Source: Halichondria panicea (lineage: Eukaryota; Porifera; Demospongiae; Suberitida; Halichondriidae). From it: DNA of 64,000 nucleotides. The translations under genes were made by a program, and so were the position numbers. The notes beneath the pieces were generated by a model. The model did no database searches and was not told where the DNA came from. It worked only from the letters and a program-made list of their open reading frames with translations. This document shows positions 28,001-40,463 of this stretch, one piece after another. Positions within the stretch are counted from its first letter, which is position 1, and each line of letters begins with the position of its first letter. The stretch covers positions 10,464,632 to 10,528,631 of the forward strand of contig NC_087377.1 in the NCBI RefSeq assembly GCF_963675165.1, written 5' to 3'.

Positions 28001-28175
28001 TAAAATTATAACAAACCGCATAATTATACTTTACAATTAAGAGGGAGAAAAATGTGTTTATACAGCAGAATGTGGCCCCATGCAGCACTCACTCCACTCC
28101 TCTTTAGGGGAGGTATAGACAATGCTTTCTTTCGTTATGTAAGCAGTTTCAACATCACAAGTGGCCCTCCAGCAA
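25077..28175 (-). pseudogene. R-psi-d: decayed receptor copy, partner of A3
   Basis: The transmembrane exon (about 25187-25077) stays open through the helix and then meets TAA where R1 has TyrLys; its GTATGC donor survives. A stalk relic lies at about 25720-25640. The FN3 exon (about 27341-27114) keeps PPSPPEP and HVSWPP but has lost about 25 residues of the middle strands. A block at 28175-28090 reads as an open frame ending EEW plus a GTGAGT donor. The second FN3-like, Ig, signal and tail exons were not found. It lies head-to-head with A3. Confidence 0.65.
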
Positions 28176-28794
28176 ACCAATGCAAGCATTGAGTATTGAA
28201 CATTCTTATATATGTACGTAAAAATGGTATTGTGCACATGTCTGTAGCAAGGAGAATATTTCACAGTGCATGGGACGATTGCTTGCCTATAAAGCTTGCA
28301 TCTAATTATACAACATGCATGGTCTAATATTAGTTGAAAAAATCATTCCCCTACTCTTTTTAGGCTCAACTCTTCTAGGGGGAATGCTTGTGTAAATAGA
28401 AGACATAGCAGTGTTGACACAATTATGACCATTCCTATAATGGCAATAATTATTAGGGTAATATTAGGTAAACTGCATGTGCTGTCCCTCCCTCGCTAAC
28501 TGTATAGTGGAATGTATTCATGCAAACAAGAGGTTAACAATTAAGGCTCTGCATGCAACATCATGTAATGACTGTGTGACACTTACGTACCATGTAACAA
28601 TTGTATTTGTATGTATAATATGATGCTTACTATTATGGTATTCATAAACCCACACACAAGGAAGTACATCCTACACAGATAATTAATAATTATAGCACAC
28701 TAATTAGAAGTGAGGGGGATTTTGCTAGCTTGCAGCCTCATGTCATTGATCTTTGAGTGCTGAAGTATGCAACAATTTAGGTGGCTTTGTCTAG

Positions 28795-28801
28795 TATAAA
28801 A
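28795..28801 (+). promoter_or_regulatory. TATA box of A3
   Basis: TATAAAA lies 90 bases before the A3 ATG, within the leader shared by all A genes. Confidence 0.6.
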
Positions 28802-28884
28802 CAGGCAGCTACAAGAGCAAGAAAACAAACAGAAACAACTTATACAATACCTGCAAACAGCAAGCAAACTCTTCAACTACAAAG

Positions 28885-30298
28885 ATGTCACAAATCAGTC
28901 AAGCTCTCTTCAGTGCACAAATGATCACTCTCCTACTATGCAGTCTCAATCTATTCACTACTACAGGTGAGTTATAATAGTTTAACTATACTACTATGCA
29001 TGCAGGCTTGCACCTATACCAATTCATAACGCTATAGCTATAGGTCGCCAACAACTCGGCCTGGGGACGAGGCTACATGCATACATGCATGCAAAGTTGC
29101 CACTCACTGCATGAGTGAGCTCACAGCTGCTCTGCATGTGCAACTGATTAATCGTTTAGTATAGTTATTATGCAAACATTATTGGTTGTTCATTTGGACC
29201 TGCATGACAAGTGTATATACATGCAAACACTCACTATTCTTTCTAATTATGCAGCTGCTCCGATACAACTAGCCGTTAACCCACTCATCATCGAAACAGA
29301 ACTGAACACATGGGCAAATTTCACTTGTACCCTCTCCTGCGAATTCAAAGACGACTTTAGGATTAGATGGTTTGCTGGAGATACTACCCTCCGAGGCCGA
29401 CTAATTCGACATGGCAACCCATCAAAAATTATCGAAGAAGGTGACACCTGTGAATCCCTCGGCACAGAAGGGAAATTCTGGCAAATACTACGCATACGAG
29501 TGGATTCGATAGACCTTAACAAGACTCCCATACAGTGCACGGCCTCGCCTAAGACCAGCCAGAATACAGTCCACTTCAGCTCCTACTCTGTGCTGAAAGT
29601 AAAATTCAATGGTGAGCTAGCATACACTACTAATAAGCAAATAATATTATAGTATTCGCAAATGTCATGATAATAATATCAATATTATACTAACAACACA
29701 ATTGAAGAAAAATTAGACCCGCTACAAACTCGAGTGATGACCTAGTACACACTATAGTCATGGATCAACTTTACTCATATTTTTTCTACAGCTCCAGTAC
29801 CCGAGGTTAAAGAGACTGTACCTAACTGCCATCAAACAGTACAAGGTGTGTAATACAGTAATCCTATGCAAAGTATAGTATTATAGATCTACCCTACACA
29901 CTAGACAAACACAAATTAACACTGGGTGCCTTACTGTAATCACATACCTACGTACTAGTCAATCGCCTGTACATGAAAACGAAGGATATAGCTAATTTGT
30001 CTTGACACCCCGGCCCCTTAACACCAGATAATAATTATACAACACATGATCTCTCTTAATTCCTATTGTGTGGGACTTACACACAAGACACAACACTTTC
30101 ACTGACCTATAATTATGGACTGAATTATTCTAATATAACCCACTAAGTATCTAACCACTTTTTGTGGCCTATAGCACTTAACACCATGCACTTGAGGACT
30201 CAATAATTTTTTTCTCTACAGTTAATGATGAGTCGGTGACAGCAGCCCCTCAAGCCCAAACTACAAAGTCATCAGAACAAAGTGAAAAATCAAGCTAA
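28885..30298 (+). CDS. A3: small secreted single-Ig protein (189 aa, 4 exons)
   Basis: Exons 28885-28966, 29255-29611, 29792-29845, 30222-30298. The total of 570 nt is open. The architecture is that of A1 with two changes: the Ig exon carries two extra residues near its end (LKVKFNG), and the tail is longer, ending EQSEKSS, because the early stop of A1/A2 is absent. The mid-domain loop is CESLG. The introns are shorter than in A1/A2 and diverge more, so this is an older copy. It is tail-to-tail with R2 (650 bases between stops) and head-to-head with R-psi-d. Confidence 0.82.
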
Positions 30299-30948
30299 AG
30301 CGTAAGAGTCCCAGCAAGACCTCTCCAATCTGAACACTAATTATAATTATAGCTAAACAATAATTTTATTATGATCACTGTGTCTATATTATTATATATG
30401 TAGTGTGCATATACGTACACAGTCCTTTGCTGACTATAAACGAATTGAAGCTTCGATCTGTTCAACCGTGAATGAGTATAAATTATGTTTAACTACGGAC
30501 AAGAAAGGTCGAGTATAACAGGCTAAGAATTAGCACGAAATTTATTCAATGAAAGTTGAAGTGTCTCACGGTTTAAAGTATATAGTTTAAAGTATATAGA
30601 TGTAGTCTAAAATTGGGTGCATGCATGGGTATTACATTGATGCTTTTGCAATTGAGCACTGAAAAATGTGTATTCAACACTACAGTAAACGTGAACATTA
30701 TCATAAATGACCTACAGAGCAAAAATGAATCAACATAAACATCATGATTATGACTTAAAGAGATAGCTATATATATACAATGTAGAACTTATGTTAATGC
30801 GTAGCAGTTTTATGTGAAGATGTGAAGCTTGAATGTTTAAAAAGAAATGAAGTGACAAACAATTATTTAAAAACAGTTTCCACAAGGCTTAGTGTTAAAA
30901 ATGTTCATAGTGACATGCACTGACCCCTCCCTCAACCACGCCCCTCCC

Positions 30949-33900
30949 CTACTGCTCCCCATTCTCCATGAAGACCATGTAGTTGTCCTCGTTAAAACCC
31001 TGAGCCGTCTGAACAGCCAATCGGTTCACAGCCGCTATATTCTCCAACTCCTCTTTCTTGATACTCACTGACTTCATTGAAGTGTACTCTCCACTCCCAG
31101 TGGATCGATTATCCGAATCAGTCTTGTTCTTGTTGTTCGCGAGGAGCTGAAGATAAGCATTGTTGTCTTTTTCACTTTCGAAAACAATCTGGGGCACTTG
31201 AGTCCGCTCGGCATGATAATGGTGTTCCACTCTAGGTGGGGGTAGGGAGGGGAGGCCACGCGGAGGACAAGTGGGACTCGTATCGAGCTTAGTAAAAGTG
31301 TCGGTGTGATAACCATCAATGGCTTCATAGATACGGGTCTCTGCCTGTGTATACGGCCCCCCACGAAGAGGTCTGCTGCCGTCCTCCATGAATATCTTGG
31401 CCAGGGACAACTCAGCAGCTAGAGGGGGAAATTAAGGATAAGAATCTAACCAAAAATCACTTATTATTATGGTGATCTTTTCCAGGAGAGAATGAACTCA
31501 ATAATCAGTTATTTGTGTGAAGGTCCTTACCACACATTATTGACCTCCAATGAATGTGCTACACACTGGGATCAATAATTTATTATTCAAAGCCTTAATT
31601 TACACAATTGTGTGAATACAATTTATTTTGTATGCATACATGCATTAACATCAAGGTCAGGATGTCAGAGCATACAGACAGTAAGCAAAGTAACAACCTC
31701 AGCGCACTTCACCGTAGAGAGTGATCTAAATGTTAACTCAAAAGTGTTGCATATTGAACATCGGATCACCTAAGATTCTAACTTGATGACAATATATTAC
31801 TGGTTTATGCAGCATGCACATGTTTTGCATACCTCCACGGCGTTTCCTTCTCCTGTGCAACAGCAGAGTTACCACGGATACCACGAGTGCCATGGCAACC
31901 ACGATAATGGCTATCGTACTAATACCAACCAGCAAAGGGGTGCTCTCACCACCTGCAAGGAGTACACAACATATGTTTATGGCTTACTTATAGCGCGAAA
32001 TTTTCGAGGCACTTATATTTCGTGGAATGGCCTCTAAAAACGTTCCGTTGCACAATGTTTGTGGAATGACTGCTTACCGAAAGCCACGCCTTTAATTTTT
32101 GCAACTTATAGCAGATTAAAGAACAATTTTCGTGTAGGATTGCTAACCCACGAAATCCGCGAAAATTTTGCGCTATACGGTATATACTAATCATGACATG
32201 CACAGAATTTTGCGCTATACGGTATATATATACTAATCATGACATGCACAGCAGTAAAAAACGTTGGACAAATTTACTGGTAGCAGCAACATTAATTTTA
32301 AAAAGCATATTATTGTTTGTTGGGAGGTAAAAACAAAGATACTTTTAAATCGCCCTGTATTTGCACTATATCCTTTGACAATTATATAATTATATGGAAT
32401 GGCAGGCATGCAAGCAGCTAGTATATGCAAACATATATCAGCGACAGTCTGTATGTAACGGTAGCTATGCTTGCAGCTATACGGTATATACTATACAGTC
32501 AACGTTATATATTTGGCATAGTACAGAGTATGTGCAGAATTACCTGTTACCAGTGGGCCAGTTACTGAGGGGGTGAGGAGAGGGAATTGGTAGTCTGTAC
32601 CTATAGTTACGGTGGTAGTAAATAGATAAACAAACAAATTAAATGAAGTAAACAAATCAATTAACACTAATTTTGTGTTACGTTTGGACCAAAACAGGTT
32701 TGGAAGTAATGTACTTATAATTATACAAATAATTATTATTATAGTAAAACTTCTAATTGACACAAAACAATCTTTCTTTGGAACACAAATAAAGCGGAGA
32801 AAAAAACATAAGCCTCATGTAACTGCGTGGCGGCGCCTCATTTAGAGTGACAGCCATGCACGTTGAAAGTTGAAATTGCGGGATAGCTAGTTTTGATGGC
32901 TCCATTTGGCGCACAATAAGAACCATGCTGTTGCAATATGCGCTAAGATTAGAGTCGCAAGGTGCCTTAATTAGACTTTTTACGGTAGTGCAAACCCATA
33001 CAGAAGTGGCCTTTGTTGGGACTTATTTCAAGCACAAACAATTTAAGACCTGAGTTCCTGGCCTTTATACTTGGCAGTTAGCCTCTTTCGTAATTCATAG
33101 GTTACCAGTAAGTAGTATACATGATATACACTTCGAAACAAACCAGTACTATACATGCATAATAGTTTTATAAAGTAGACTACCATATAGCGGGTAATTT
33201 TCGGGGGGGTCAAAATATTTGTGTTTCAGCAATATTTAGCCATTTGTGGTTTTATTTTCGTGGTTGCTCCTTGCACTGCAGGTAAAGGTAGGCAAGGTCG
33301 CTTCATTCGTGGTAAAATATTCGTGGTACAGAGTTAAACCACGAAATTAACGGTATGTAAACATCAACTGATTGTAATTTTGACACAAACGGGCCCCCAT
33401 ATAAACATTGTGACAACCTAACTTACTGAATGTGACGTTGGTTGATGTATTTCCTGCAATGTTATTGACTGTCACCACAATAGTATAGGAGTGGTTGAGC
33501 ATAAGGATAGAATCCACTTCTATTGTGAGGGGCTGGACGGTGTCATTGGTCGTGTAAGCTGTCTTAGATCCAAGTTTAAACTCGTCTCCAATGGTGGTAG
33601 GTCCGTACAGCCATGCTTGATATGACCCGGTTTGGTACGAGCAGACATTAGGCAACTGCAAAACAAGGAAATTCCGAAACAGAAATGTAAAGATTGACCA
33701 TAATTATCTCGTAGATCAGTGCCAGTGCTTGTTAGTCAACGTCATAAAGATGTAATATAATTATAGCATAGGTGGTCCCTGTGATAATTTATAGATGTGA
33801 CACCATAGTTTGACCTATAAGAGATCATCAAACAGTGCATTACCTCCCATGTATAGCATTGTTTGAAAACAATAAGCAATGCAGGTGATATTTGCGTAAA

Positions 33901-36900
33901 ATTACGCAAGTGTAATTACGGTACGAGGGGTTACACCACAGGCAATTTGATTACGAACCTTAAATCTGATGGCATACATTGGACTGCCGTACTTTGTAAA
34001 AGTGACCTTGCATGTATCGCAATCCATCAGCTCAAATGGTGCAGGTGCTGTGTATTGGTCGGAAAGTAGGAAACAATAATGCATCCATGCAACAGTAAGA
34101 AAAAAAAATATTAGCAAACTAGTCTGTCAACAAAAATTAAGAATGAAGCAGATACAATGTGTATCTGTGGCTATAATTATTAGTTAGTCCTATATACAGT
34201 GTGTACAGTGAGAACGTATAATACACCATCGTTTTGTGATTATGATATTCACATTATAAGCATGCCTATAATTATAACAGAGTGTTGTAACTGAGGAATC
34301 ATCCTTTAAAAGTATGTCGAGCCTGCTCGGAAGAATGAAGCTAAGTGTTTGGAATGTTTCCTCTCTTATGCAATCTGTTTTCTTAATTGGCTCACTGCTC
34401 AAGTGGTGAAGCAATGATTGTACAGTTGAGCCTCGGTTATCAGAACCCGATAATTCAAATTCTTCGGATGACAAATTTAGCCAAATTTAATGAAACATTT
34501 ACTCGCACACACGTGATTGAAAACTTTGATTAGCAGCTAGAAGCAGCTAAACACTTCAGCTTAGCCTAACAGTAGTATAGCTTGCTACCTTGTTCCACTG
34601 CATTATTTCCAAGACTATAGGACATCTGCTTTTGGACGTGGTTCATTGAGAGTCATTTTGGTATCTGAGTATTTCAACCAGCCGGATGAGGTGGGGACAC
34701 CATGCAGGTGTTCGGATAATCGAGGCTTAACTGTACCACTATACTGTACTCAGTACTGGGATTGCTACCTACTAATGATATTCATAGATTGACACTAATT
34801 AAACATGCATAACTATTAGTAAAGCATGAGGAATCAGCCGTTAAAAGTAAGATACATCTCGAGCTCTTGCTCGAAAGAATGAAGTGGAATATGTTTCCTC
34901 GTTATGTAGTTCAAATTGCTTAATTGGCTCACTATAATGATAATTATCAATAAACAATTGACAGTATGGTCAGTGGTTTATAGCTCAATAGAACAATGCA
35001 TGGCTATAACTAACTGAGTGTGAAGAGTGTAAATGTGTCTCTTGCACATTCCTTTGAGAGAAATTTTGCACATGGGTATAAATGCATAGCTATAGGTTAA
35101 AAATCTGATAAATATTGTGATTTAATCTAAAACACGCAATAACTGAGCACGTATAGCGTATAGCGAAACCAGTTCATAAGGATCACTCTATAACTATAAT
35201 TATATGGACAGATCAACTAGCTAGGGGTGGCCTGTAAAAACGCATGCTAAGGATAGGCTATGCTAGTTATAAGGTGGACAGCTAGTTCGATACATGAACA
35301 TAATGCTATTAATAATTATGAAGATACCCCTGTAAAATGTTATACTTGAACTACTGTGTATTCTAATAATAATGCAGACAAAACCGGCTCTCCACAAAAG
35401 GAAAAGGAAACTCGCAGACAGGAAACAAACTGCATACCACTGTGGTATTAGGTTCAGGTCACTGCTAAGGTACTGTATGGAGCTCACAGGAAGTTGTGGG
35501 TTGTGTCTAGTATGTACAAAGAGGATGACTTTCTTACTTCCTGAGACTGAGTGATTGTGGGTGATTGTATACAATGCAGAGTGACCAAAGGAACGCAAAC
35601 ACAACTGATGGGGCTTCATGCTAGTTTTGTATGTATATAGGAACACCTATAGCTGTTGAATAGGAATCTTTCATGGAAAACATTATGGTGCATCGTACTA
35701 ATTTCAACACACAACTCTTTTCATCAAAGTAATTAGCACTAACGTCAGTACACTTTCACACTGTTTTAATACTGATAGCTATGTATACACCTCACTCACG
35801 TATAGGAAATCCCCCTGTGACTTGTCCTACTTGCCCCTCCCCGATATCGCTACTAGCTGTAACGTTCACCACCAGCACATCACATCCTCCGGCTCCACTC
35901 AGTGGGAAGCTCGTCTCATTGCTATGCCAATAGAGTGTAGTGTCTTCATTGGTGTTGGTGAGGGTGATGTTGTAGTGTGTGATGGAGTGGTTGGTCCAGG
36001 TGAAGGGCGGAGGCCAGCTCACGTGGAGGAGGGTGCTGTTGACAGCTGTTATCATTGGCTCAGGAGGGGAGGGGGGTCCTGTAAGAACAAAGACTATATC
36101 AAAATTGTATACCATGCATATAAACTAGTCTACAGTCATTTTTTAATAATTATTATGCTGCAGCTGTGTATGCCAGTTTGTGCTAGTGGCAAGGATTTGT
36201 GGTAATCTATAACCAACTAAAGCAAGAGCAACATAATTATTAAAAGTAGATGTATCAAAAATTAATAATCAACGAGGAAAAGATACTAAACACACCATAA
36301 TATAGAGACGGAATTATCGTGCTTTGCATGATTACTTGTCTTTGGAATTCCGCGAGAAATATGTATGCACAGTAAAACCCCAATTATCCGGACACCAAAG
36401 AAAAAGAGAAAAAATAGAGCCGGATATATATAATGGAGGGCTGGATAATTGAGGCTCTATACTGTAAAACTTTTGATGCGGGGCTTCACCTGATACTTTT
36501 TGATGCACATGCAGATACTACATTATTGCATAAACAAACCGCTAGACGGAAACGAGAGGGAGAACAATGTGGCATTGTGTTGTAACAGGATATGAAAAGC
36601 ACTCACTCCACTCCTCTTTAGGAAAGGTATAGACAAAACTTTCCTTGTCATTATGCAAGCAGTTTCAACATCACAAGTCTATTTATATAATACACAGTGT
36701 AAGTTAGAACATGGGCATGAGGTATCATGTGTTATAGTGTCCCTAATCCCGAGGGATGAGACACACTAGATACCGAATGCACATGTTCTAACTGATTTAG
36801 ATCTCAAACCTATTGGCTACTTGATGGAGTGCTGATATACTCTACTTAGTAGCTAGCTATTGGTAGCTGCAAGAGTGAAAAGAGAGCTGCAAGGATCTAT

Positions 36901-38131
36901 ATATACGTACTGTCTGAACTGCACTTCAGACTTGTACTTTTGGTATCACATCAATGGTCGATCATTTCCCACTCTTTTGGTTTCTCTGCTATATTACATT
37001 TAGCCAGCAAAAACGTAAAATTGCTCATATCCACCGAGGCATCAGCACTAGGCGCCCGTGGTGCTTTCAGTATAGCAACAATGTTGAAAATTATTCCCCT
37101 AACTACTTTTTAGGCTCAACTCTAAATGCTCTTGTATAAATAGAAGCCATTGTAATGCTGAGACAATAATTATGGCAAGATTAGGTAAACTGTGCTGTCC
37201 CTCGTTAACAGTGGAATGTACTTATTCAAAGGAAGTCATGCAACAGGCAGCATTGTGTAATGATTTTGTGTGATGGTGTATAGCGGGTAATTTTCGTGGG
37301 GTAAAATATTCGTTATTTTCGTGGGCAAGCTGACCTCCACGAAACTTTAACGTAGGCGTGGCTTACTGGACCGTATGAATGCAGTGCAGGCAACGAGACT
37401 TAACGAAAATTAATTTTTACTGTTGAACAAATTTTTACCCCACGAAAATTATCCACTATACGGTACTTAACATGCAACATCATCATTATAACGACGTTAT
37501 AATGATGCGATGCATGCATGATACTTACAAGACACAAACAATCACACACGCCACGCACTGACCTAGAACTTTCAGATTTCCATGATAGCTGAATGCACTA
37601 AATACATCCGTTGCATCTCGTACAACAATAGTGTTATTCATATCCATTCTTGCCGGTATTGTTAGAGAGTTTTCTGTATCATTCAAAACAATTCCCAATT
37701 GACGAATTTTATTAGCTTCGTTGGGATTAAAAGATTCGTAACGGGCACCACTAGCCAGAGTAACAATCCATGATAGAATAATATTAGAAGATGTGTCGCT
37801 GAAAGTTGAATAGAAGGTCACATTCTCTCCAAGGACCACAGTGAAGTTTCCAGGGTGTGATGTGAACGTGCCTTCCTCTGTATGTATAAACAAGCAAGTT
37901 AGGTCAGAAAACTAATTATTAAAGAAATGGTATTACTGCATGACAATATAGATCTCAGCGAGTTGATATGTTGGTATGACTTGTATAAACAAATTGTATA
38001 TAGCTGTCACAATCTATTGCTTTGTAAATTCTACTAAACATACCAAACTGATCACTAACACATGATGTAATGAGTCCGAGAAGCAGCGTGACACCAGTAA
38101 AAAGGGATACTGTAAACATGTCGGACTTCAT
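30949..38131 (-). CDS. R2: Ig/FN3 single-pass receptor with long tyrosine- and proline-rich tail (548 aa, 8 coding exons)
   Basis: Coding exons in transcription order: 38131-38044, 37877-37563, 36078-35800, 34047-33959, 33655-33427, 32600-32544, 31952-31833, 31418-30949. All are GT-AG with joining phases (1647 nt). Domains follow R1: signal peptide (MKSDMFTVS), cysteine-free Ig-like domain, FN3, second FN3-like domain split over two exons, stalk, transmembrane helix and a basic stop-transfer (HRRRKRR). The 156-residue tail is unrelated to that of R1. It has tyrosine motifs near residues 423 (YEAI), 481 (YLQL), 504 (YTSM) and 539 (YMVF), and a proline-rich SH3-type segment (LPSLPPPR). SH2/SH3-dependent signalling is inferred. 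The YxxI/L motifs are about 58 residues apart, too far for a classical ITAM. It is head-to-head with A4. Confidence 0.82.
31991..32182. mobile_element. MITE with TATAGCGCGAAATTTTCG-type ends in an R2 intron
   Basis: The ends ATAGCGCGAAATTTTCG and CGAAAATTTTGCGCTATA are inverted. Its right end plus flank (about 40 bases, to about 32250) is duplicated directly after it. Confidence 0.75.
33182..33356. mobile_element. MITE related to the TATAGCGGGTAATTTTCG family
   Basis: The left end ATAGCGGGTAATTTTCG is clear. The right end is weak (CACGAAATTAACGGTATG). It lies just after exon 5 of R2. Confidence 0.55.
34421..34735. mobile_element. Pogo/Tigger-like MITE
   Basis: The ends TACAGTTGAGCCTCGGTTAT and ATAATCGAGGCTTAACTGTA are inverted, with TA at both borders. 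It is 315 bp, non-coding, between exons 3 and 4 of R2. Such CAGT-ends with TA target sites are typical of the pogo/Tigger branch of Tc1/mariner. Confidence 0.8.
36370..36465. mobile_element. Short pogo-like MITE
   Basis: CAGTAAAACCCCAATTATCC and GGATAATTGAGGCTC...ACTG form an imperfect inverted pair 96 bp apart, in the R2 intron between exons 2 and 3. Confidence 0.6.
37277..37465. mobile_element. MITE with TATAGCGGGTAATTTTCGTG ends
   Basis: TATAGCGGGTAATTTTCGTG at the left is mirrored by CACGAAAATTATCCACTATA at the right. It is 189 bp, just downstream of the Ig exon of R2. Relatives lie at about 47520-47720 and 60552-60765. Confidence 0.85.
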
Positions 38132-38261
38132 CTCGATCTGAACCAAACCTGCAAAAAAAGTAAAAATATACACCGTTAGATAATGCAATGCGTATGTGTG
38201 GTTACTGCAATGACCATACATGAATAACGACAGCACTAATTGCTATTCAAAAAGACTGATA

Positions 38262-38780
38262 TACAGTGGAACCTCCATTAACGACCACCTCCGAAGAGCA
38301 AACACACGCTATAAAACGGCCAAGAGCTCAGGTCTGGATTGAAGCTACAATGACTTCAATGTAAAGCAACCTCCCAGGAGCGGCCACCTCTCTACTCCGT
38401 ATAAACGAGCAGCTTTAGCAATGGAAAATAACCTCCCAGAACGGAGAGCGCACACGCAAAATTAGCAGAAAATCATTGCTAAGATGGCATTATCGTGAAA
38501 GCCTATAGCTGTAGCTTGTCCGTACAGCCTTTTCAAAGCTTGTATTGAGCTAGAGAAGTTAGGAAAACTCCATGCAAGATTCATTTGCAGCAGCAATTGA
38601 CTCAGAGCATTATTATACGTGCATGTGGTTAGCAATCAAAACCTCTAAACAAAAACCACCTCAATATAACGGCCAAACGGCTGTTCCCCAATCGTGTCTG
38701 TTTTATATATGCATGCATGGAGGTTGTACTATAATATCATCTCTTTCTACTATCCATAGTTTTATGGAGTTCCACTGTAG
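38262..38780. mobile_element. 519 bp Tigger-like MITE in the R2 leader intron
   Basis: TACAGTGGAACCTCCATTA and ATGGAGTTCCACTGTA form the ends, with TA at the borders. The interior repeats the end motif (AACGACCACCTCC, AACGGCCAAACGG). It lies between R2 and A4. A similar short fragment is at about 18105-18180. Confidence 0.75.
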
Positions 38781-38913
38781 TTGGGAAAATACAGATAAAG
38801 AGGATGTTAGAACCACACATGCATGCAAATTACAATTAAGGAAGTAGATCTATAATTAGATTTTAATAAGTAGATCTAGATGGGGGTTTTTGAACTAGAT
38901 CTACAGCTAGCTA

Positions 38914-38920
38914 TATAAAA
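38914..38920 (+). promoter_or_regulatory. TATA box of A4
   Basis: TATATAAAA ends at 38920, 82 bases before the A4 ATG. The core position agrees with the other three A genes. Confidence 0.6.
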
Positions 38921-38953
38921 ACAGGCAGTTATAGGCAGACAGAAACAACTCAC

Positions 38954-39000
38954 CTGCAAACAGCAAGCAAGCAACCAACTCTTCAATATAACAGCTGCAA
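38954..39000 (-). other. Probable 5' untranslated exon of R2 overlapping the A4 leader
   Basis: On the minus strand CTGTTTGCAG is followed by a GTGAGT donor at 38953. The R2 coding exon is preceded by a TTTTTTGCAG acceptor at about 38150. If used, this exon lies antisense over the A4 leader, whose TATA box is at 38914 and ATG at 39002. The 5' limit is not visible. Confidence 0.4.
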
Positions 39001-39001
39001 G

Positions 39002-40463
39002 ATGTCACAAATCAGTCAAGCTCTCTTCAGTGCACAAATGATCACTCTCCTACTGTGCAGTTTCAATCTATTCACTACTACAGGTGAGTTATACAGTTTA
39101 ACTAGATGATACATGCATGCATGCAACTGAGCTTAAAGCTCTGTGCAACAGGTTTATAGTAAGAGAAAACTTCCTCTATGAAACAGAGCACGAAGGCTTC
39201 ACGCATGCAAGCACGTGCGTTATATTAAAGCCTATATCCATTTCTTCGTTCCTGTAAGTTAGTTAATAACGAAAGCAAATAGGCTTCTTGTTTACTTTGA
39301 CCTGACGTAACAATAATAATACATGGAACTCATTCTAATTATGCAGCTGCTCCGATACAACTAGTCGTTGACCCAGCCATCATCGAAACAGAATTAAACA
39401 CATGGGCAAATTTCACTTGTACTCTCTCTTGCGAATTCAAAGATGACTTCAGGATTAGATGGTTTGCTGGAGATACTACCCTCCGAGGCAGACTAATTCG
39501 ACATGGCAACCCATCAAGAGTTATCGAAGAAGATGACACCTGTGGAATCCCCGGCACAGAAGGGAAATTCTGGCAAATACTACGCATACGAGTGGATTCG
39601 ATAGACCTTAACAAGACCCCCGTACAGTGCACGGCCTCGCCTAAGACCAGTCAAAACACAGTCCACTTCAGCTCCTACTCTGTGCTGAAAGTAAATGGTG
39701 AGCTAACTATATTATAGTACACTACTGCACATGCACACAAAATTGATTATCATCTTCCAATTACACAGTTATTCCCATTAAGCTCATATTATTTTGAAGA
39801 ACGACAATACCGATTCAAAATAGTAGTGACCTAGTAGCACATCAGTGACATGCATTCGATAGCAAAACATTTCCTGTTTATGCAAATTGTTTATTGACAC
39901 CAATTGCTTGCACTTTGTCCACAGCTCCAGTACCGGAGGTTGAAACAACTGTACCTGTACCTGACTGCAAGCACACTACACAAGGTGTGTAAATACAGCA
40001 ATCCTATGACTAGACAAAATTGGATGCCTTAATGTAATTGCCTACCAAGTATAGTCACGTAGTCACCTGTGTTTGTTTGTGTACAGAAAGGTGTAACACA
40101 CTGTGCCGATAGTTTTGTCTTAACACTCCCACAACACCGGAAAATACAATCCCCTCTGTCCTATAAAATGATTTCCTATTGTGGGGGCCTGCATGTATTA
40201 ATTTATGGACCTATTATTAATACAAAATCAACAAGACAAAACCACTTTGTTTATCGAGATTCTAATTGGATTCATAGACCAATCATTATTCAACCACCCA
40301 CCACTTAATTATCCAACCACATTATGTACCTAGCACTTGAAGACCACTCGAGAACTATAAGTGAAAAAATTCTTTCTTCTTTACAGCCAATGATGAGTCC
40401 GTGACAGCAGCCCCTCAAGCCCAAACTACAAAGTCATCAGAACCAGGTGCAAAATCAGGCTAA
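39002..40463 (+). CDS. A4: small secreted single-Ig protein (189 aa, 4 exons)
   Basis: Exons 39002-39083, 39347-39697, 39925-39984, 40387-40463. The total of 570 nt is open with phase 1 GT-AG introns. The signal peptide and Ig-like domain match the other A genes. The mid-domain loop is CGIPG as in A2, while the long tail (ending EPGAKSG) resembles A3. Exon 3 has two extra codons (VPVPDC). This mosaic of A2-like and A3-like sites suggests gene conversion or recombination within the family. The divergent partner is R2, with about 870 bases between the two ATGs. The next gene downstream is Brambleberry-like, tail-to-tail. Confidence 0.82.

Noticed and set aside
30949..31418. Classical ITAM in the R2 tail
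   Set aside because: YEAI and YLQL are about 58 residues apart, not the 6-12 residues of an ITAM; they are listed only as possible SH2 motifs.
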